60,066 bases of DNA, taken from positions 1-60,066 of the forward strand of contig LJSY01000025.1 of the NCBI GenBank assembly GCA_001314805.1. Reading direction: 5' to 3'. Within the stretch, counting starts at the first letter, position 1, and each line of letters begins with the position of its first letter. Made by a program: the position numbers and the translations under genes. Positions 36,272 to 45,365 of the stretch are shown one piece after another. The DNA is from Rhodobacteraceae bacterium HLUCCO18 (lineage in GTDB: Bacteria > Pseudomonadota > Alphaproteobacteria > Rhodobacterales > Rhodobacteraceae). The notes under the pieces were generated by a model that was not told the origin of the DNA, searched no databases, and saw nothing but the letters and a program-made list of their open reading frames with translations.

Positions 36272-36684
36272 AGCGTCATGTGCCGCGCGCGCGCCCCGCG
36301 CTCGATGGCGGCGGCATGCAGGCGGTCGATATTGAGCGCGTGGCGCAATTCCTCGAGGAACCGCAATTCCTGTTGCCGCAGCGAGCCGTCGGCGGCGGCC
36401 ACGTCGCAGGCGATGGCATAGGCGGTTTCCCACAGGCGTTCTGGCAGGGCTTCGTGCACGAGCCCGAAAAGCGCATCCAGCCCGTCCTCTTCCTCGAAGA
36501 GCTCGAACACGGTCTGTGCCACGGCGCGGGTCCGGTCCGCATCGTAGTTGCCGAAGACCGGCAGATTGTTGACGATCTGTTCGATCTTGACCAGTTCCGC
36601 GGTGCGGATCGTCTCGTCCGAGACGGAAACGGCGACCATGACCGCGACAAGCGCGTCCTCTGGGCTGATGGCGTTGTCGGTCAT
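36268..36684 (-). CDS. TerB-like protein
   Basis: This 138-residue all-helical protein of the tellurite-resistance TerB/DjlA-N family has the duplicated acidic EF-like helix pattern: LVAVMVAVSVSDETIRTAEL and AIACDVAAADGSLRQQEL. The Asp and Glu residues in DVAAADGSL and QQELRFLEEL suggest metal binding. Function outside tellurite resistance is unclear; orphan copies are common in alphaproteobacteria. It is convergent with dacB, sharing the CTAG at their stops. Confidence 0.8.
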   Translation of the reverse strand: MTDNAISPEDALVAVMVAVSVSDETIRTAELVKIEQIVNNLPVFGNYDADRTRAVAQTVFELFEEEDGLDALFGLVHEALPERLWETAYAIACDVAAADGSLRQQELRFLEELRHALNIDRLHAAAIERGARARHMTL

Positions 36685-36801
36685 GATGTCGGTCCTTCCG
36701 CGCATGGCTTTCCCGGTATTTATTGACGCCGACGGGCCGGAGCAATAGGTGCGGGTGCGCGCCGGGCCAAGGGGGCCTGCGCCAGCCGAAGGACAAGACC
36801 G

Positions 36802-38451
36802 ATGACCGAGTTGCGCGATGCCGCGATGACCTCGAAAGCCTGGCCTTTCGAAGAGGCGCGCCGCCTGCTCAAACGGTACGAGGCGGCGCCGCCGGACAAG
36901 GGCCATGTCCTTTTCGAGACGGGCTATGGCCCCAGCGGTCTGCCGCATATCGGCACCTTCGGCGAGGTCCTGCGCACGACGATGATCCGCCGCGCCTTCG
37001 AAGTGATCTCGGACATACCCACGCGGCTGATCTGCTTCTCCGACGACATGGACGGGATGCGCAAGGTGCCGGGCAACGTTCCCAACCAGGAGATGTTGCG
37101 CGCGCACCTGCAGAAGCCGCTGACGCGGGTCCCCGACCCATTCGGCACGCACGAGAGCTTCGGGCACCACAACAACGCGATGCTGCGTCGGTTTCTCGAC
37201 ACGTTCGGGTTCGAATACGAGTTCCATTCCGCCACCGACTTCTACGCCTCGGGGCAGTTCGACGAGATCCTCCTGCGCGCGGCGGAACGATACGACGCAC
37301 TGATGAAGGTGATGCTGAAATCGCTCCGCGAGGAACGGCAGCAGACCTATTCGATCTTCCTGCCGCTGCACCCCGAAACCGGCCGCGTCCTTTACGTCCC
37401 GATCAAGCATGTCGACGCGAAGGACGGCACCGTGACCTTCGACGACGAAACGGGGCGCGAATGGACGGTCCCCGTCACGGGTGGCCAGTGCAAGCTTCAG
37501 TGGAAGCCCGACTTCGGCGCGCGCTGGGCCGCGCTTGGCGTCGACTTCGAGATGTACGGCAAGGACCACTCAACCAACACGCCGATCTACGACGCGATCT
37601 GCGAGATCCTGGGTCACCCGGCGCCCGAGCATTTCACCTACGAGCTTTTCCTCGACGAGACCGGGCAGAAGATCTCGAAATCCTCCGGCAACGGCATCTC
37701 GATCGACGAATGGCTCAGCTACGCCGCGACCGAGAGCCTGTCGTATTTCATGTACCAGAAGCCCAAGACGGCGAAGCGGCTCTATTTCGACGTGATCCCG
37801 AAGGCGGTGGACGAATACCACCAGCAGTTGCGCGCCTATCCCGATCAGGACATCGCGCAGAAACTGGCGAACCCGGTCTACCACATCCACGGCCACGATG
37901 TGCCGGCTTCCACCATGATCGTCAGCTTCGCGATGCTGCTGAACCTCGCCTCCGTGGCCCATGCCGAGGACAAGGAAGCGCTTTGGGGCTTCATCCGCCG
38001 CTATGCGCCCGAGGCAAGCCCCGAGACGCATCCCGACCTCGACGCGGCGGCGGGGTTCGCGGTGCGCTACTACAACGATTTCGTGAAGCCCACCAAGGTG
38101 TTCCGCGCGCCCACCGATCAGGAACGCGCGGCGATGGAGGAGCTTGCCGCCTGCCTCGGGAACGCGGACAAGGCGCTGGACGTGATCGCGCGCAAGAACG
38201 CGCAGGAGGGCCGCGAGGCCGATCTGCCGGCGGTGGACTGGCAGGACGAGGAATTCCTGCAATCCATCGTCTTCGCCGTCGGCAAGCTTCACGGCTTCGA
38301 GCCGTTGCGCGCGTGGTTCTCGGCGCTCTACGAGGTGCTGATGGGCGCAAGCCAGGGGCCGCGTTTCGGCGGGTTCATCGCGGTTTACGGCATCGAGGAG
38401 ACGAAGGCCCTGATCGCCGACGGGCTGGCGGGCCGTCTGATGGCGGATTGA
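36802..38451 (+). CDS. lysS: Class I lysyl-tRNA synthetase
   Basis: This is an archaeal/alphaproteobacterial-type LysRS (class I), unrelated in fold to class II LysS. The HIGH motif is PHIGTF (48-53) and the KMSKS motif is KISKSSGN (290-297). Length is 549 residues, typical. The ATG at 36802 (MTELRD) is taken; an alternative is Met9. Class I LysRS in alphaproteobacteria usually replaces the class II enzyme. Confidence 0.96.
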   Translation: MTELRDAAMTSKAWPFEEARRLLKRYEAAPPDKGHVLFETGYGPSGLPHIGTFGEVLRTTMIRRAFEVISDIPTRLICFSDDMDGMRKVPGNVPNQEMLRAHLQKPLTRVPDPFGTHESFGHHNNAMLRRFLDTFGFEYEFHSATDFYASGQFDEILLRAAERYDALMKVMLKSLREERQQTYSIFLPLHPETGRVLYVPIKHVDAKDGTVTFDDETGREWTVPVTGGQCKLQWKPDFGARWAALGVDFEMYGKDHSTNTPIYDAICEILGHPAPEHFTYELFLDETGQKISKSSGNGISIDEWLSYAATESLSYFMYQKPKTAKRLYFDVIPKAVDEYHQQLRAYPDQDIAQKLANPVYHIHGHDVPASTMIVSFAMLLNLASVAHAEDKEALWGFIRRYAPEASPETHPDLDAAAGFAVRYYNDFVKPTKVFRAPTDQERAAMEELAACLGNADKALDVIARKNAQEGREADLPAVDWQDEEFLQSIVFAVGKLHGFEPLRAWFSALYEVLMGASQGPRFGGFIAVYGIEETKALIADGLAGRLMAD

Positions 38452-38505
38452 CGCGGGCCGCTTCGCGCCTACCGTTCTTCGCGCAATCACCGCGTGGAGG
38501 ACGGC

Positions 38506-38922
38506 ATGGCGAAGCGGATCATCCCGGCACTCGGCCTTTCGGTCTGGGCGGCGCTGGCCAGCGCGCAGGAGCTTCTGGCGCCCGACCCCGATATCGAGGC
38601 CACCATCCAGAACCAGTTCGACGCGTTTCTCGACCGCGACGTGGGTGAGGCGTGGCAATACGCAAGCCCCAATATCCAGAGCCTGTTCGGCACACCGGAA
38701 AATTTCGGGCGCATGGTGGAAAGCGGCTATCCGATGGTCTGGAGCCCCGGGCAGGTCGAGTTCATCGACCTGCAGACGCTGTCCGGGCGCATCGTGCAAC
38801 GGGTCGAGGTGATCGATCAGGCCGGGACCGCGCATTACTTGGGCTACCAGATGGTCCAGACGGAAAACGGCTGGCGGATCAACGGCGTGCAGATCCTGCG
38901 CGGGCCGCAGGTGGGCGCGTGA
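38506..38922 (+). CDS. Secreted DUF4864-like protein
   Basis: This 138-residue protein has a signal peptide (MAKRIIPALGLSVWAALASA). A domain follows with DAFLDRDVGEAWQYASPNIQ, FGRMVESGYPMVW and GWRINGVQIL, the pattern of the DUF4864 family of the NTF2-like superfamily. Function is unknown. GGAGG (38496-38500) lies ahead of the ATG. It follows lysS by 54 bases on the same strand. Confidence 0.75.
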   Translation: MAKRIIPALGLSVWAALASAQELLAPDPDIEATIQNQFDAFLDRDVGEAWQYASPNIQSLFGTPENFGRMVESGYPMVWSPGQVEFIDLQTLSGRIVQRVEVIDQAGTAHYLGYQMVQTENGWRINGVQILRGPQVGA

Positions 38923-39051
38923 TGGGCCTGTCTCCCGCAGCGGCAGTCCCGTTGAGCGCCTGTCCGACCCGCGCGCCCTGACAGCCCTTTCCGCAGCTTT
39001 GCCCCGGGGCGAAGTTGCGCTAGCCCGTGCCAGTGCAGACCCGAGGCAAGG

Positions 39052-39528
39052 ATGACCGCCCTTCCCGTCGAAAACGTTCAGGACTATCCGCGCCCGCCCG
39101 CGCTCGAGCCCGTGGCCGATCGGCTGCGGGTGGAGTTCGGCGGCGTCACCATCGCGGACACCACGCGCGGATACCGCATCCTCGAGACGCACCATGCGCC
39201 AAGCTATTACATCCCGCCCGAGGATGTGCTGATGGCCGCCCTCGTGCCCACCACGCGGGAGACATTCTGCGAATGGAAGGGCAGGGCGGCCTACTTCGAT
39301 ATCGTTCTCGACACGCGGCGGTCGCGGAACGCGGCATGGGCCTATCCGGCGCCCGTCGCGCGCTATGCGGCGCTGAAGGACCATCTGTCGTTCTACGCGA
39401 CCTCGGTCGATGCGGCCTATGTGGGCGAGATACTGGTCACGCCGCAGCCGGGCGATTTCTACGGGGGATGGGTGACGCCCAACCTCACCGGGCGGATCAA
39501 GGGCGCGACTGGCACCCTGCACTGGTAG
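39052..39528 (+). CDS. DUF427 domain protein
   Basis: This is a 158-residue protein of the DUF427 family. Visible elements are the repeated VEFGGVTIADTTR, the AYPAPVARYAALKDHLSFYA core, and ETHHAPSYYIPPEDV. The fold is a small beta-rich domain; no biochemical role is established. It is convergent with the HugZ-like gene (3-base gap). GAGGCAAGG precedes the ATG. Confidence 0.85.
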   Translation: MTALPVENVQDYPRPPALEPVADRLRVEFGGVTIADTTRGYRILETHHAPSYYIPPEDVLMAALVPTTRETFCEWKGRAAYFDIVLDTRRSRNAAWAYPAPVARYAALKDHLSFYATSVDAAYVGEILVTPQPGDFYGGWVTPNLTGRIKGATGTLHW

Positions 39529-39531
39529 GCG

Positions 39532-40014
39532 TCACGCGGGCCTGAGATCGTCGGGGGTGAGGCGATAGGCCTTGCCGAAGCCGCCATTGAGGAACGCCGC
39601 GACCGGGCTCAGCCGGACAAGGCGGAAATCCCCGAAATCGTAATAAAGCTGCGCCTTGGGATAGAGGTCGAGGTAATGCGCCTTGAGCGCGGTCTTGTCC
39701 TGCGCCTCCGCCACGGCCTGAAGCGTGAGCCTCGGATGGGTGAGCGGATCGCCCCTGGGACCCGGTTCGCCCAGCAGAAGCGAGCAGGCCGGGTTGGCGT
39801 CGAGCGCGTCGGTATGGCTCGACAGGCTGGAGATCAGCGTGAGCGGCACGCCGTCAGGCCCCGGAACAACGGCGATGCGCGTGACCATGGGGGAGCCTGT
39901 CTCGGGGTCGGTCACGCCGAGCGCGCCGAAGCGTGCCGCGGCGATCAGGGACCGGGCCAGCGCACGGGCCTCGTCATCGGTGGGGCGAATGGGGTCCTTG
40001 GGGCGATCCGACAT
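39532..40014 (-). CDS. HugZ-like pyridoxamine-5'-phosphate-oxidase-fold protein
   Basis: This 160-residue FMN-binding split-barrel protein has ARFGALGVTDPETGSPMVTRI and LSSHTDALDANPACSLLLGE, followed by LDLYPKAQLYYDFGDFRLVRL and GGFGKAYRLT. These elements fit the HugZ/pyridoxamine 5'-phosphate oxidase family, annotated as haem-iron utilisation proteins. HugZ proteins are usually longer; the short form lacks the C-terminal domain, so a haem role is only possible. Confidence 0.75.
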   Translation of the reverse strand: MSDRPKDPIRPTDDEARALARSLIAAARFGALGVTDPETGSPMVTRIAVVPGPDGVPLTLISSLSSHTDALDANPACSLLLGEPGPRGDPLTHPRLTLQAVAEAQDKTALKAHYLDLYPKAQLYYDFGDFRLVRLSPVAAFLNGGFGKAYRLTPDDLRPA

Positions 40015-40061
40015 GGCGCGAGGCTAGCATGGCCCGCGCGCCGGGGGGAGGCCTCCGCGCG

Positions 40062-40841
40062 TCAGAATTCCTGCCAGATCGACAGCGAGACCCCGACCGT
40101 GTCGCTGCCCCTCAGCCCCGCGACCAGCCCGCCCTGCAGCGAGGTCCCCTCGTTCATGCGCAAAACGAGCGAGGGGCGCGCCGTCACCGAGACCGCAGTT
40201 TGCGGCCATTCCTCGGCCTTCAGCGCGAAGATGGCACGCAGACGGTCGCTGACATGGAGGCCGACGGTCGCCTCGGCCCGCCAGATCGAAAGGGTGCCGT
40301 CGTCGTGAAGGAAGGCGGCCGCGTCGAGCGAAGCCCAGCCGCTGCCGAGCATCGGTATGCCAAGGGGCGAAGCGTCCGCCTCGCTGAAGCTCCCGCCCAG
40401 TGAACCGCCGATGCGCAGCAATCCGTCAGTCGGCTGCCCATCGACCGACCGCCGGGCGAGACCGGCATCGACGGCGGCTTGCAGGGGGGCCGAGGGCTCC
40501 GTCAGCGTGTAGCGCGCGAACACGGTTCCCATTTGCGACGACGTGCCCCAGTCAAGCTCGAGTCCCGCGGTGAAGTCCCGCCCGAGGCCCAGTTCACCAT
40601 AGAGGGAGACCGCCGGGTCGGCCGTGAACTGCCCGGTCGCGAAAGCCGTGCGCGGCTCTTCCGCGCTCAGCATCAGGGACAGGAAGACCGCGCCGTCCTC
40701 CCGTGCCCAGGGTCCTGCTGCTGCGGGCTGCGTGCAGACGGACACCATCGCGGCCACGGCGATACCCCGCGTCCACCTGGCCCGGGATACCCTGTCAAGT
40801 CTGGTCCGCCGTCCCGGAATCGTGGCCGCTGCGCAACGCAT
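40062..40841 (-). CDS. Outer-membrane beta-barrel-like exported protein
   Basis: This 259-residue exported protein has a signal-type segment (GIAVAAMVSVCTQPAAAGPW, after a basic stretch). Alternating beta-strand-like segments follow (TAGLELDWGTSSQMGTVFAR, DRLRAIFALKAEEWPQ) and the protein ends in a terminal Phe (SIWQEF), as in barrel proteins. No precise family was recognised. The start at 40841 leaves an unusually long basic N-region, so a downstream start is possible. Confidence 0.6.
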   Translation of the reverse strand: MRCAAATIPGRRTRLDRVSRARWTRGIAVAAMVSVCTQPAAAGPWAREDGAVFLSLMLSAEEPRTAFATGQFTADPAVSLYGELGLGRDFTAGLELDWGTSSQMGTVFARYTLTEPSAPLQAAVDAGLARRSVDGQPTDGLLRIGGSLGGSFSEADASPLGIPMLGSGWASLDAAAFLHDDGTLSIWRAEATVGLHVSDRLRAIFALKAEEWPQTAVSVTARPSLVLRMNEGTSLQGGLVAGLRGSDTVGVSLSIWQEF

Positions 40842-40957
40842 TGAAAGAGTCTGACCGTGACATGGTTAATGAATCGCTAACGCGGACGCAGGGTCGTTGC
40901 CCCCCGCGCGCGCGTGAGGCAGCCTTCCGAGGCCATTCGCCTGGGGAGGATGAATCT

Positions 40958-41554
40958 TTGGCACTGGTCGATCCGCTGGCCGAAGACGCGATGGATCCCG
41001 GTCTTCGGGAACATGTGCAGTTCTTCAAGGGCCCACTCGGGGTCATTCCCAACTCGGTGCGCACCATGGCGCACCGGGCGCCGATCGCGCGTGCCTTCAC
41101 CGATCTCAACGTGGCGGTGATGACGGATTACGGCGCCGTGACGCCCGAGTTCAAACGGCTGCTGGGCTACGTGTCGAGCTTTGCCTCGGGCTGCCTCTAC
41201 TGTCAGGCGCACATGATCCTCGCCTCCGAACGGTTTGGCGCCTCGGAAGAGCGGCTGAACGATGTATTCGACTTCGAGGGGAGCGCGCATTTCGCCGAAG
41301 CCGAAAAAGCCGCGCTGGCCTTCGCGCAAGCCGCCACGGCGGTGCCCAACGCGGTCACGCCGGAGGTCGGTGAAAGGCTCAGGGCGCATTGGCCGCCCGA
41401 GGCCATCGTCGAGATCATGGGGGTGGTGGCGCTCTTCGGCTATCTCAATCGCTGGAACGACTCGATGGGCTCGGCGCTGGAGGATTTGCCGATCGAGAAG
41501 GGCGAGGCGCGGCTCTCCGAGGCGACAGGCTGGAGCGTGGGCAAGCACCGATGA
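40958..41554 (+). CDS. Carboxymuconolactone decarboxylase/AhpD-like peroxidase-related protein
   Basis: This is an AhpD-fold protein with the redox CxxC in CLYCQAHMI and the helix motif EFKRLLGYVSSFASG. The C-terminal half contains GVVALFGYLNRWND. TTG at 40958 is favoured as the start because GGGGAGGA lies 7 bases upstream; the encoded N-terminus (LALVDPLAEDAMDP) then matches the family length (about 198 residues). An ATG at 40862 would add 32 unconserved residues. The gene overlaps the next one by 4 bases. Confidence 0.8.
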   Translation: MALVDPLAEDAMDPGLREHVQFFKGPLGVIPNSVRTMAHRAPIARAFTDLNVAVMTDYGAVTPEFKRLLGYVSSFASGCLYCQAHMILASERFGASEERLNDVFDFEGSAHFAEAEKAALAFAQAATAVPNAVTPEVGERLRAHWPPEAIVEIMGVVALFGYLNRWNDSMGSALEDLPIEKGEARLSEATGWSVGKHR

Positions 41555-42402
41555 GCGAACTGGCCGGACAGGTTCGGGCGGCGCTGGCCGCGCATGGCTC
41601 CGCAAGGCCTGCGGGGACGCCGGATCGCATGGGCCTGTTCAGCATGCCGTTCCGGCCGGACGACGGCCCGCTTGCCGGACATGTGCTCAAACCCTACCGC
41701 AGCGGCCGCGACCTCGAGGTTCTGGAGCCGCTGTCGCGCCGTCATGTGACCTACCTCGAGTGCCTCAGGCGCGCAGGCCTTGTCGTCCCGGATACCGTGC
41801 TCGTGCTTCTGGACGAGCACGGCGTTCTTCGCCCCATCGTGGTGCAGAAGGCCGTGCCGCAGGCCGACCTGCTGTCCAGCAAGGTGGTTGCCTCGGAAAC
41901 GGCGTCGGCGCTGCGGGCGCTCGAACAGGTCGCGGCGGGAATCTGCGGCTTCTGGTCGGGCGTGGCCCAGAGGCCGGAACGGATCGGCCTTCATGCTTCG
42001 ATCCACAATTTTGCGCTGGACGGGGCCGGGCGGGTGGTCTTCCTCGACACGTTCCCGCCCCTGATCGGCTACAGCCGCGAGGAGATGGGGCGCCTTCTGC
42101 TGCGCTTCTCGGAATCCGGCCTTATGCGGGGTATCGGCGCGCTTCTGCCCGGACGCGTCCGGGAAATTCAGGATCCCTGGTATTCGCTGGCCGGCAATCT
42201 CGGCCTCGTCATCGAAGGTGTCATGGGACACCGGCCGCAGGATCGCGCGGCGATTCTCGGCTGGGCCGAAACCTTCGCCACTGAAAGCCTGTCCCCGCCC
42301 GACCAAGCGGCGCTGCTGGACGGTCTCGCGCGGCCGCGCCCACGGATCGCCGCGGATCATGGTGTGCGCCGGTTCGGGGCGGGGTTGCGGCCGAATGCCT
42401 GA
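41551..42402 (+). CDS. Protein of unknown function, possible kinase-like fold
   Basis: This is a 283-residue cytoplasmic protein without a family I can name. A phosphotransferase-like pattern is suggested by Lys47 (HVLKPYRSG), Lys100 (IVVQKAV) and an N...D pair in HNFALDGAGRVVFLDTF (N153, D166). That arrangement resembles aminoglycoside phosphotransferase-type kinases. This is pattern inference only. The start overlaps the AhpD-like gene (ATGA). The stop overlaps a possible upstream start of trmL, so the three genes appear co-expressed. Confidence 0.55.
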   Translation: MSELAGQVRAALAAHGSARPAGTPDRMGLFSMPFRPDDGPLAGHVLKPYRSGRDLEVLEPLSRRHVTYLECLRRAGLVVPDTVLVLLDEHGVLRPIVVQKAVPQADLLSSKVVASETASALRALEQVAAGICGFWSGVAQRPERIGLHASIHNFALDGAGRVVFLDTFPPLIGYSREEMGRLLLRFSESGLMRGIGALLPGRVREIQDPWYSLAGNLGLVIEGVMGHRPQDRAAILGWAETFATESLSPPDQAALLDGLARPRPRIAADHGVRRFGAGLRPNA

Positions 42403-42445
42403 CGCCGCCATGGGGACCGGCCGGACCCCCGAGACGACGCCCGAC

Positions 42446-42904
42446 ATGAAGATCGTCCTCGTCGCGCCCGAGATCCCGGGCAATACCGGCACGATCGGGC
42501 GCACCTGCGTCGCGCTCGACATGGAGCTCATCCTGATCCGGCCCTTCGGTTTCGAGCTGTCGGACAAGACGGTGCGGCGCGCGGGGCTCGATTACTGGCA
42601 ACATGTGCGCCTGTTGGAATATCCCGATTGGACTACGTTTCTCGAGGATCGCGGCCCCGCGCGGGACCAGCTTTTCCTGTTCGAGGATGACGGCGCTGCC
42701 GGGACGGTCTTCGACCCGGTCTATCCGGCGGGCGCTTACCTCGTCTTCGGGCGCGAGACGACCGGCCTGCCGCCCGGGATCGTGGGGTCCATGCCGGACC
42801 GGGTGTTCCGGCTGCCCATGGTCAGCCCGCACATCCGGTCCCTCAACCTTGCGAACGCAGCCACCGCGGTGGCCTATCAGGCCATGCGGGCATGGTTGCG
42901 CTAG
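42446..42904 (+). CDS. trmL: tRNA (cytidine(34)-2'-O)-methyltransferase
   Basis: This SPOUT-class methyltransferase 2'-O-methylates the wobble C/U34 of tRNA-Leu isoacceptors. MKIVLVAPEIPGNTGTIGR is the classical N-terminus. YLVFGRETTGLPP and LPMVSPHIRSLNLANAATAV form the knotted cofactor site. The ATG at 42446 gives 152 residues, the family length; an upstream ATG at 42395 in frame would add 17 residues and overlap the previous stop. Confidence 0.92.
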   Translation: MKIVLVAPEIPGNTGTIGRTCVALDMELILIRPFGFELSDKTVRRAGLDYWQHVRLLEYPDWTTFLEDRGPARDQLFLFEDDGAAGTVFDPVYPAGAYLVFGRETTGLPPGIVGSMPDRVFRLPMVSPHIRSLNLANAATAVAYQAMRAWLR

Positions 42905-43080
42905 CGCACGCTCGACCCCGGAAATGAACCGTTTCCACACGCCCCGTATATCCGGGGCACCGGCATCGCCTATTGTCGACCATCATGACGCGTCCGCGCG
43001 GGGTCAATTTCGGCCCGTGACAGGCTCGGGCGCGGTCGATTCTTTAAAATATTGAATTGGAATCATTTTCAGGTGTCGTC

Positions 43081-43278
43081 ATGAAATCAGCGCTGCTTGT
43101 GTTTTCCTCCGGTGAAACCGGTGCGATTACGGTTGATTGGGTCGTCCTGTCCGCAGCTGCGGTCGGAATGGCATTGGCCGTGATCACGCTGGTGGCTGGT
43201 GGGTCGAACCAGTCCAGCCTGCAGACATCCGACGTCTTGTCTGGCTACGAGATCGACGACGAGTTCGACACCCGTTAG
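43081..43278 (+). CDS. Flp/TadE-type pilin-like small protein
   Basis: This is a 65-residue protein whose N-terminal hydrophobic segment GETGAITVDWVVLSAAAVGM matches short Flp-like pilin proteins of alphaproteobacteria. The Gly-Glu-Thr-Gly-Ala-Ile junction resembles a prepilin peptidase site. A polar, Ser/Asp-rich tail follows. No tad/pil assembly genes are nearby. An A+T-rich promoter-like stretch (about 43040-43070, TCTTTAAAATATTGAATTGG) lies upstream. Confidence 0.65.
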   Translation: MKSALLVFSSGETGAITVDWVVLSAAAVGMALAVITLVAGGSNQSSLQTSDVLSGYEIDDEFDTR

Positions 43279-43425
43279 GGCATGGCGGCGTTCGCCGAGG
43301 CGCCCGCCCGCCCGGGCGGATCGCGACGACAACCGGTCTTGCCGCCGCGCCGGACGATGACGGATCGCGCTCTGGCCGTGGTGACGCGGGCTTGCTAGGC
43401 TTCTTGCGGGGAAGAGGAGCCAGCC

Positions 43426-43749
43426 ATGCCAAGCATCACGCAAGACACCAGCCTGCAGACCGTCCTGACGACATTCGAGACATCGCCCGCGAACTGCCCC
43501 GCCCTGATGGAGGAGCTGCGCGCGGCCTATTCCGACTTCATCTCGCGCCAGCCGGGCTTTGTGTCCGCGGCTCTGCATGTGAACGATGCGCAAACCCGCG
43601 TGGCCAATTACAGCCAGTGGCGCACCCGGGACGATTTCAAGGACATGCTCAAGACCGACGAAATGCGAGAGCGCCATCAACGCATCAACGCCCTGTGCCG
43701 TGGGTTCGAGCCGGTGATGTACGAGGTCTTCGCGACACATCATGCTTAG
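43426..43749 (+). CDS. ABM-domain (antibiotic biosynthesis monooxygenase-like) protein
   Basis: This is a 107-residue dimeric alpha/beta-barrel-like protein of the ABM/DUF family. It contains FISRQPGFVSAALHVN, RVANYSQWRTRDDFKDML and the C-terminal strand PVMYEVFAT. Such proteins range from cofactor-free monooxygenases to haem-degrading enzymes; the activity is not clear. GGAG lies 7 bases before the ATG. Confidence 0.8.
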   Translation: MPSITQDTSLQTVLTTFETSPANCPALMEELRAAYSDFISRQPGFVSAALHVNDAQTRVANYSQWRTRDDFKDMLKTDEMRERHQRINALCRGFEPVMYEVFATHHA

Positions 43750-43798
43750 GGACGGTCGAGATGCTCAGGCACGGTCGAGGCGACAGGAGAGGGCCACG

Positions 43799-44116
43799 AT
43801 GACGGACGAGACTCGGACGAAGGATGGGGCTGACGGGCGCGAGGCGGGCCTCGACGCCGAGGTCCGCGCGCTGCGCGAGGAGCTGACGCTTCTGAGGAAA
43901 CACCGGATGTTCCTGCTCTATCAATCGGTGCCGCAGGTGCTGCTGTTCCGCCTCGCGAGTGGCATGGCCATGGGTTTGGGGACCGTGATCGGAGCCACCG
44001 TTCTTTTGTCGGTCATCGTCTGGTCGCTCAGCCAGATCGAATTCATCCCCATTATCGGCGACTGGGCGGCGCAGGTCTCGCGTGCGATGTCCGAGACCGA
44101 CGACGCCAGACCATAG
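43799..44116 (+). CDS. DUF5665-like small membrane protein
   Basis: This 105-residue protein begins with an acidic and coiled N-terminal part (AEVRALREELTLLRKHRMFL). A central membrane hairpin follows (LASGMAMGLGTVIGATVLLS and VIVWSLSQIEFIPIIGDWA). The pattern fits the DUF5665 family. Function is unknown. A GGAG site (43786) is followed by the ATG at 43799. Confidence 0.7.
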   Translation: MTDETRTKDGADGREAGLDAEVRALREELTLLRKHRMFLLYQSVPQVLLFRLASGMAMGLGTVIGATVLLSVIVWSLSQIEFIPIIGDWAAQVSRAMSETDDARP

Positions 44117-44193
44117 GTTTTTTTGAACGCCATTGTGCCGTGGTCGCGGCAGATTACTTGCACGACACCTATTCGGCGAACGGAGATTGCGCG

Positions 44194-44454
44194 ATGAAAT
44201 GCCCTGTGGATGGAACGACCCTTGTCATGGCTGACCGGCAGGGCGTCGAGATCGACTACTGCCCGGAATGCCGCGGCGTGTGGCTCGATCGCGGCGAACT
44301 GGACAAGATCATCGAACGGTCGGCGCCAGCCGCCCCGCCGCAGGCCCCGGCCGCGCCGCCACAGGCCGCAGAGCCGCGCGGCCATGACGACGACCATGGC
44401 GGATATCGCAAAAAGCGGCGCGGGTCCTTTCTCGAGGATATTTTCGACTTCTGA
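44194..44454 (+). CDS. zf-TFIIB domain protein
   Basis: This 86-residue protein has an N-terminal zinc ribbon: CP in MKCPVDGTTLV and CxxC in YCPECRGVWLDRGEL. This is the zf-TFIIB (PF13453) signature. A Pro/Ala-rich linker and a basic-to-acidic tail (KKRRGSFLEDIFDF) follow. It may bind nucleic acid or protein; function is unknown. A GAGGCG-GTAA-CGCCTC hairpin lies just downstream (44470-44485). Confidence 0.85.
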   Translation: MKCPVDGTTLVMADRQGVEIDYCPECRGVWLDRGELDKIIERSAPAAPPQAPAAPPQAAEPRGHDDDHGGYRKKRRGSFLEDIFDF

Positions 44455-44469
44455 GCGGCGTTTCTGCAG

Positions 44470-44485
44470 GAGGCGGTAACGCCTC
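44470..44485 (+). terminator. Short hairpin after the zf-TFIIB gene
   Basis: GAGGCG (44470-44475) pairs with CGCCTC (44480-44485) across a GTAA loop and is followed by TTGTCTATTTT. It could be a weak intrinsic terminator separating the zinc-ribbon gene from the arsenic operon. Confidence 0.4.
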
Positions 44486-44498
44486 TTGTCTATTTTCG

Positions 44499-44533
44499 TA
44501 TTTCTATTATCCATGAATTATGGAATTAGAAAT
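44499..44533. promoter_or_regulatory. Operator-like dyad overlapping the start of the arsR-arsC fusion
   Basis: ATTTCTA (44500-44506) and TAGAAAT (44527-44533) are an inverted repeat. TATCCAT/ATGGAAT between them continues the dyad imperfectly, and the start codon ATG (44520) lies inside. TTTCTAT also occurs in the operator of the arsR/permease pair at 7042. No ribosome binding site fits before the ATG, so the transcript may be leaderless. Operator function is inferred. Confidence 0.55.
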
Positions 44534-45365
44534 CACGAATCGCCTGTCCGCCCTCGGGCATCCGCAACGGCTCGCCATCCTGCGGCTGCTGATGCGGCGT
44601 TTTCCCGACCGACTCCCCGCAGGTGACATCTCCCGCGCGCTCGACCTGAAGGCGAGCACGCTGTCGAACTACCTGTCTCACCTCATGCAGGTGGGGCTCG
44701 TCACGCAGGAGCGGTCGGGCACGTCGCTCCTTTATGCCCCCGACATGGACGCGCTGCGCGGCACGGTCGGATACCTCTTCAACGATTGCTGTCGCGGCCG
44801 GCCCGACCTGTGCCCGCCCATCGCGCCCGCTACCAGACCCGGAGCCGACCCCATGTCGCAAGACCCGTTTCGCGTGCTGTTCATCTGCACTGGAAATTCC
44901 GCCCGATCGATCTTTGCCGAGACGCTGCTGCGCGAGCTTGGCGGCGGTCGGTTCGATGTCCATTCCGCCGGCACGAAGCCGCGGTCCGAACTCAACCCTT
45001 TCGCCGTGAAGGTTCTGGAGGCCAAGGGCCATGACGTTTCCGGGCTGAGGTCCAAGACCGTGGCCGAGTATCAGGGGCCGGAGGCCGTCCCCTTCGACTT
45101 CGTCTTCACCGTCTGCGACCGCGCCGCCAACGAGGAATGCCCGCCCTGGCCGGGACAGCCCGTCAGCGGGCACTGGGGCCTGCCCGACCCGGTGCAGGTC
45201 GAGGGCACCGACGCCGAGCGCGCGCTGGCCTTCCAGGCGGTCTATGGTTCACTCCGCAATCGCATCCTGGCCTTGGTCGCGCTGCCCTTCGACGCGCTCG
45301 ACGCCATGTCGCTGCAGCGCGCGGTCGATGACATCGGCAAGATGGACGACGAGGTGCGCGCATGA
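44520..45365 (+). CDS. ArsR-ArsC fusion: arsenic repressor with low-molecular-weight phosphatase-type arsenate reductase
   Basis: Residues 1-90 form an ArsR-family winged helix ([40 protein letters not shown]). A candidate As(III) site follows: Cys90, Cys91 and Cys98. Residues about 115-275 form a reductase of the LMW-PTP fold, with catalytic loop CTGNSARS (Cys123). Further Cys in [11 protein letters not shown] may serve disulfide cycling. Fusion couples arsenite sensing to arsenate reduction in one chain. It overlaps the GAPDH gene by 4 bases (ATGA). Confidence 0.92.
   Translation: MELEITNRLSALGHPQRLAILRLLMRRFPDRLPAGDISRALDLKASTLSNYLSHLMQVGLVTQERSGTSLLYAPDMDALRGTVGYLFNDCCRGRPDLCPPIAPATRPGADPMSQDPFRVLFICTGNSARSIFAETLLRELGGGRFDVHSAGTKPRSELNPFAVKVLEAKGHDVSGLRSKTVAEYQGPEAVPFDFVFTVCDRAANEECPPWPGQPVSGHWGLPDPVQVEGTDAERALAFQAVYGSLRNRILALVALPFDALDAMSLQRAVDDIGKMDDEVRA

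Noticed and set aside
43752-43780. Short direct repeat of ACGGTCGAG around 43752 and 43771.
   Set aside because: Two 9-base copies between small genes without further structure; not enough to call an element.
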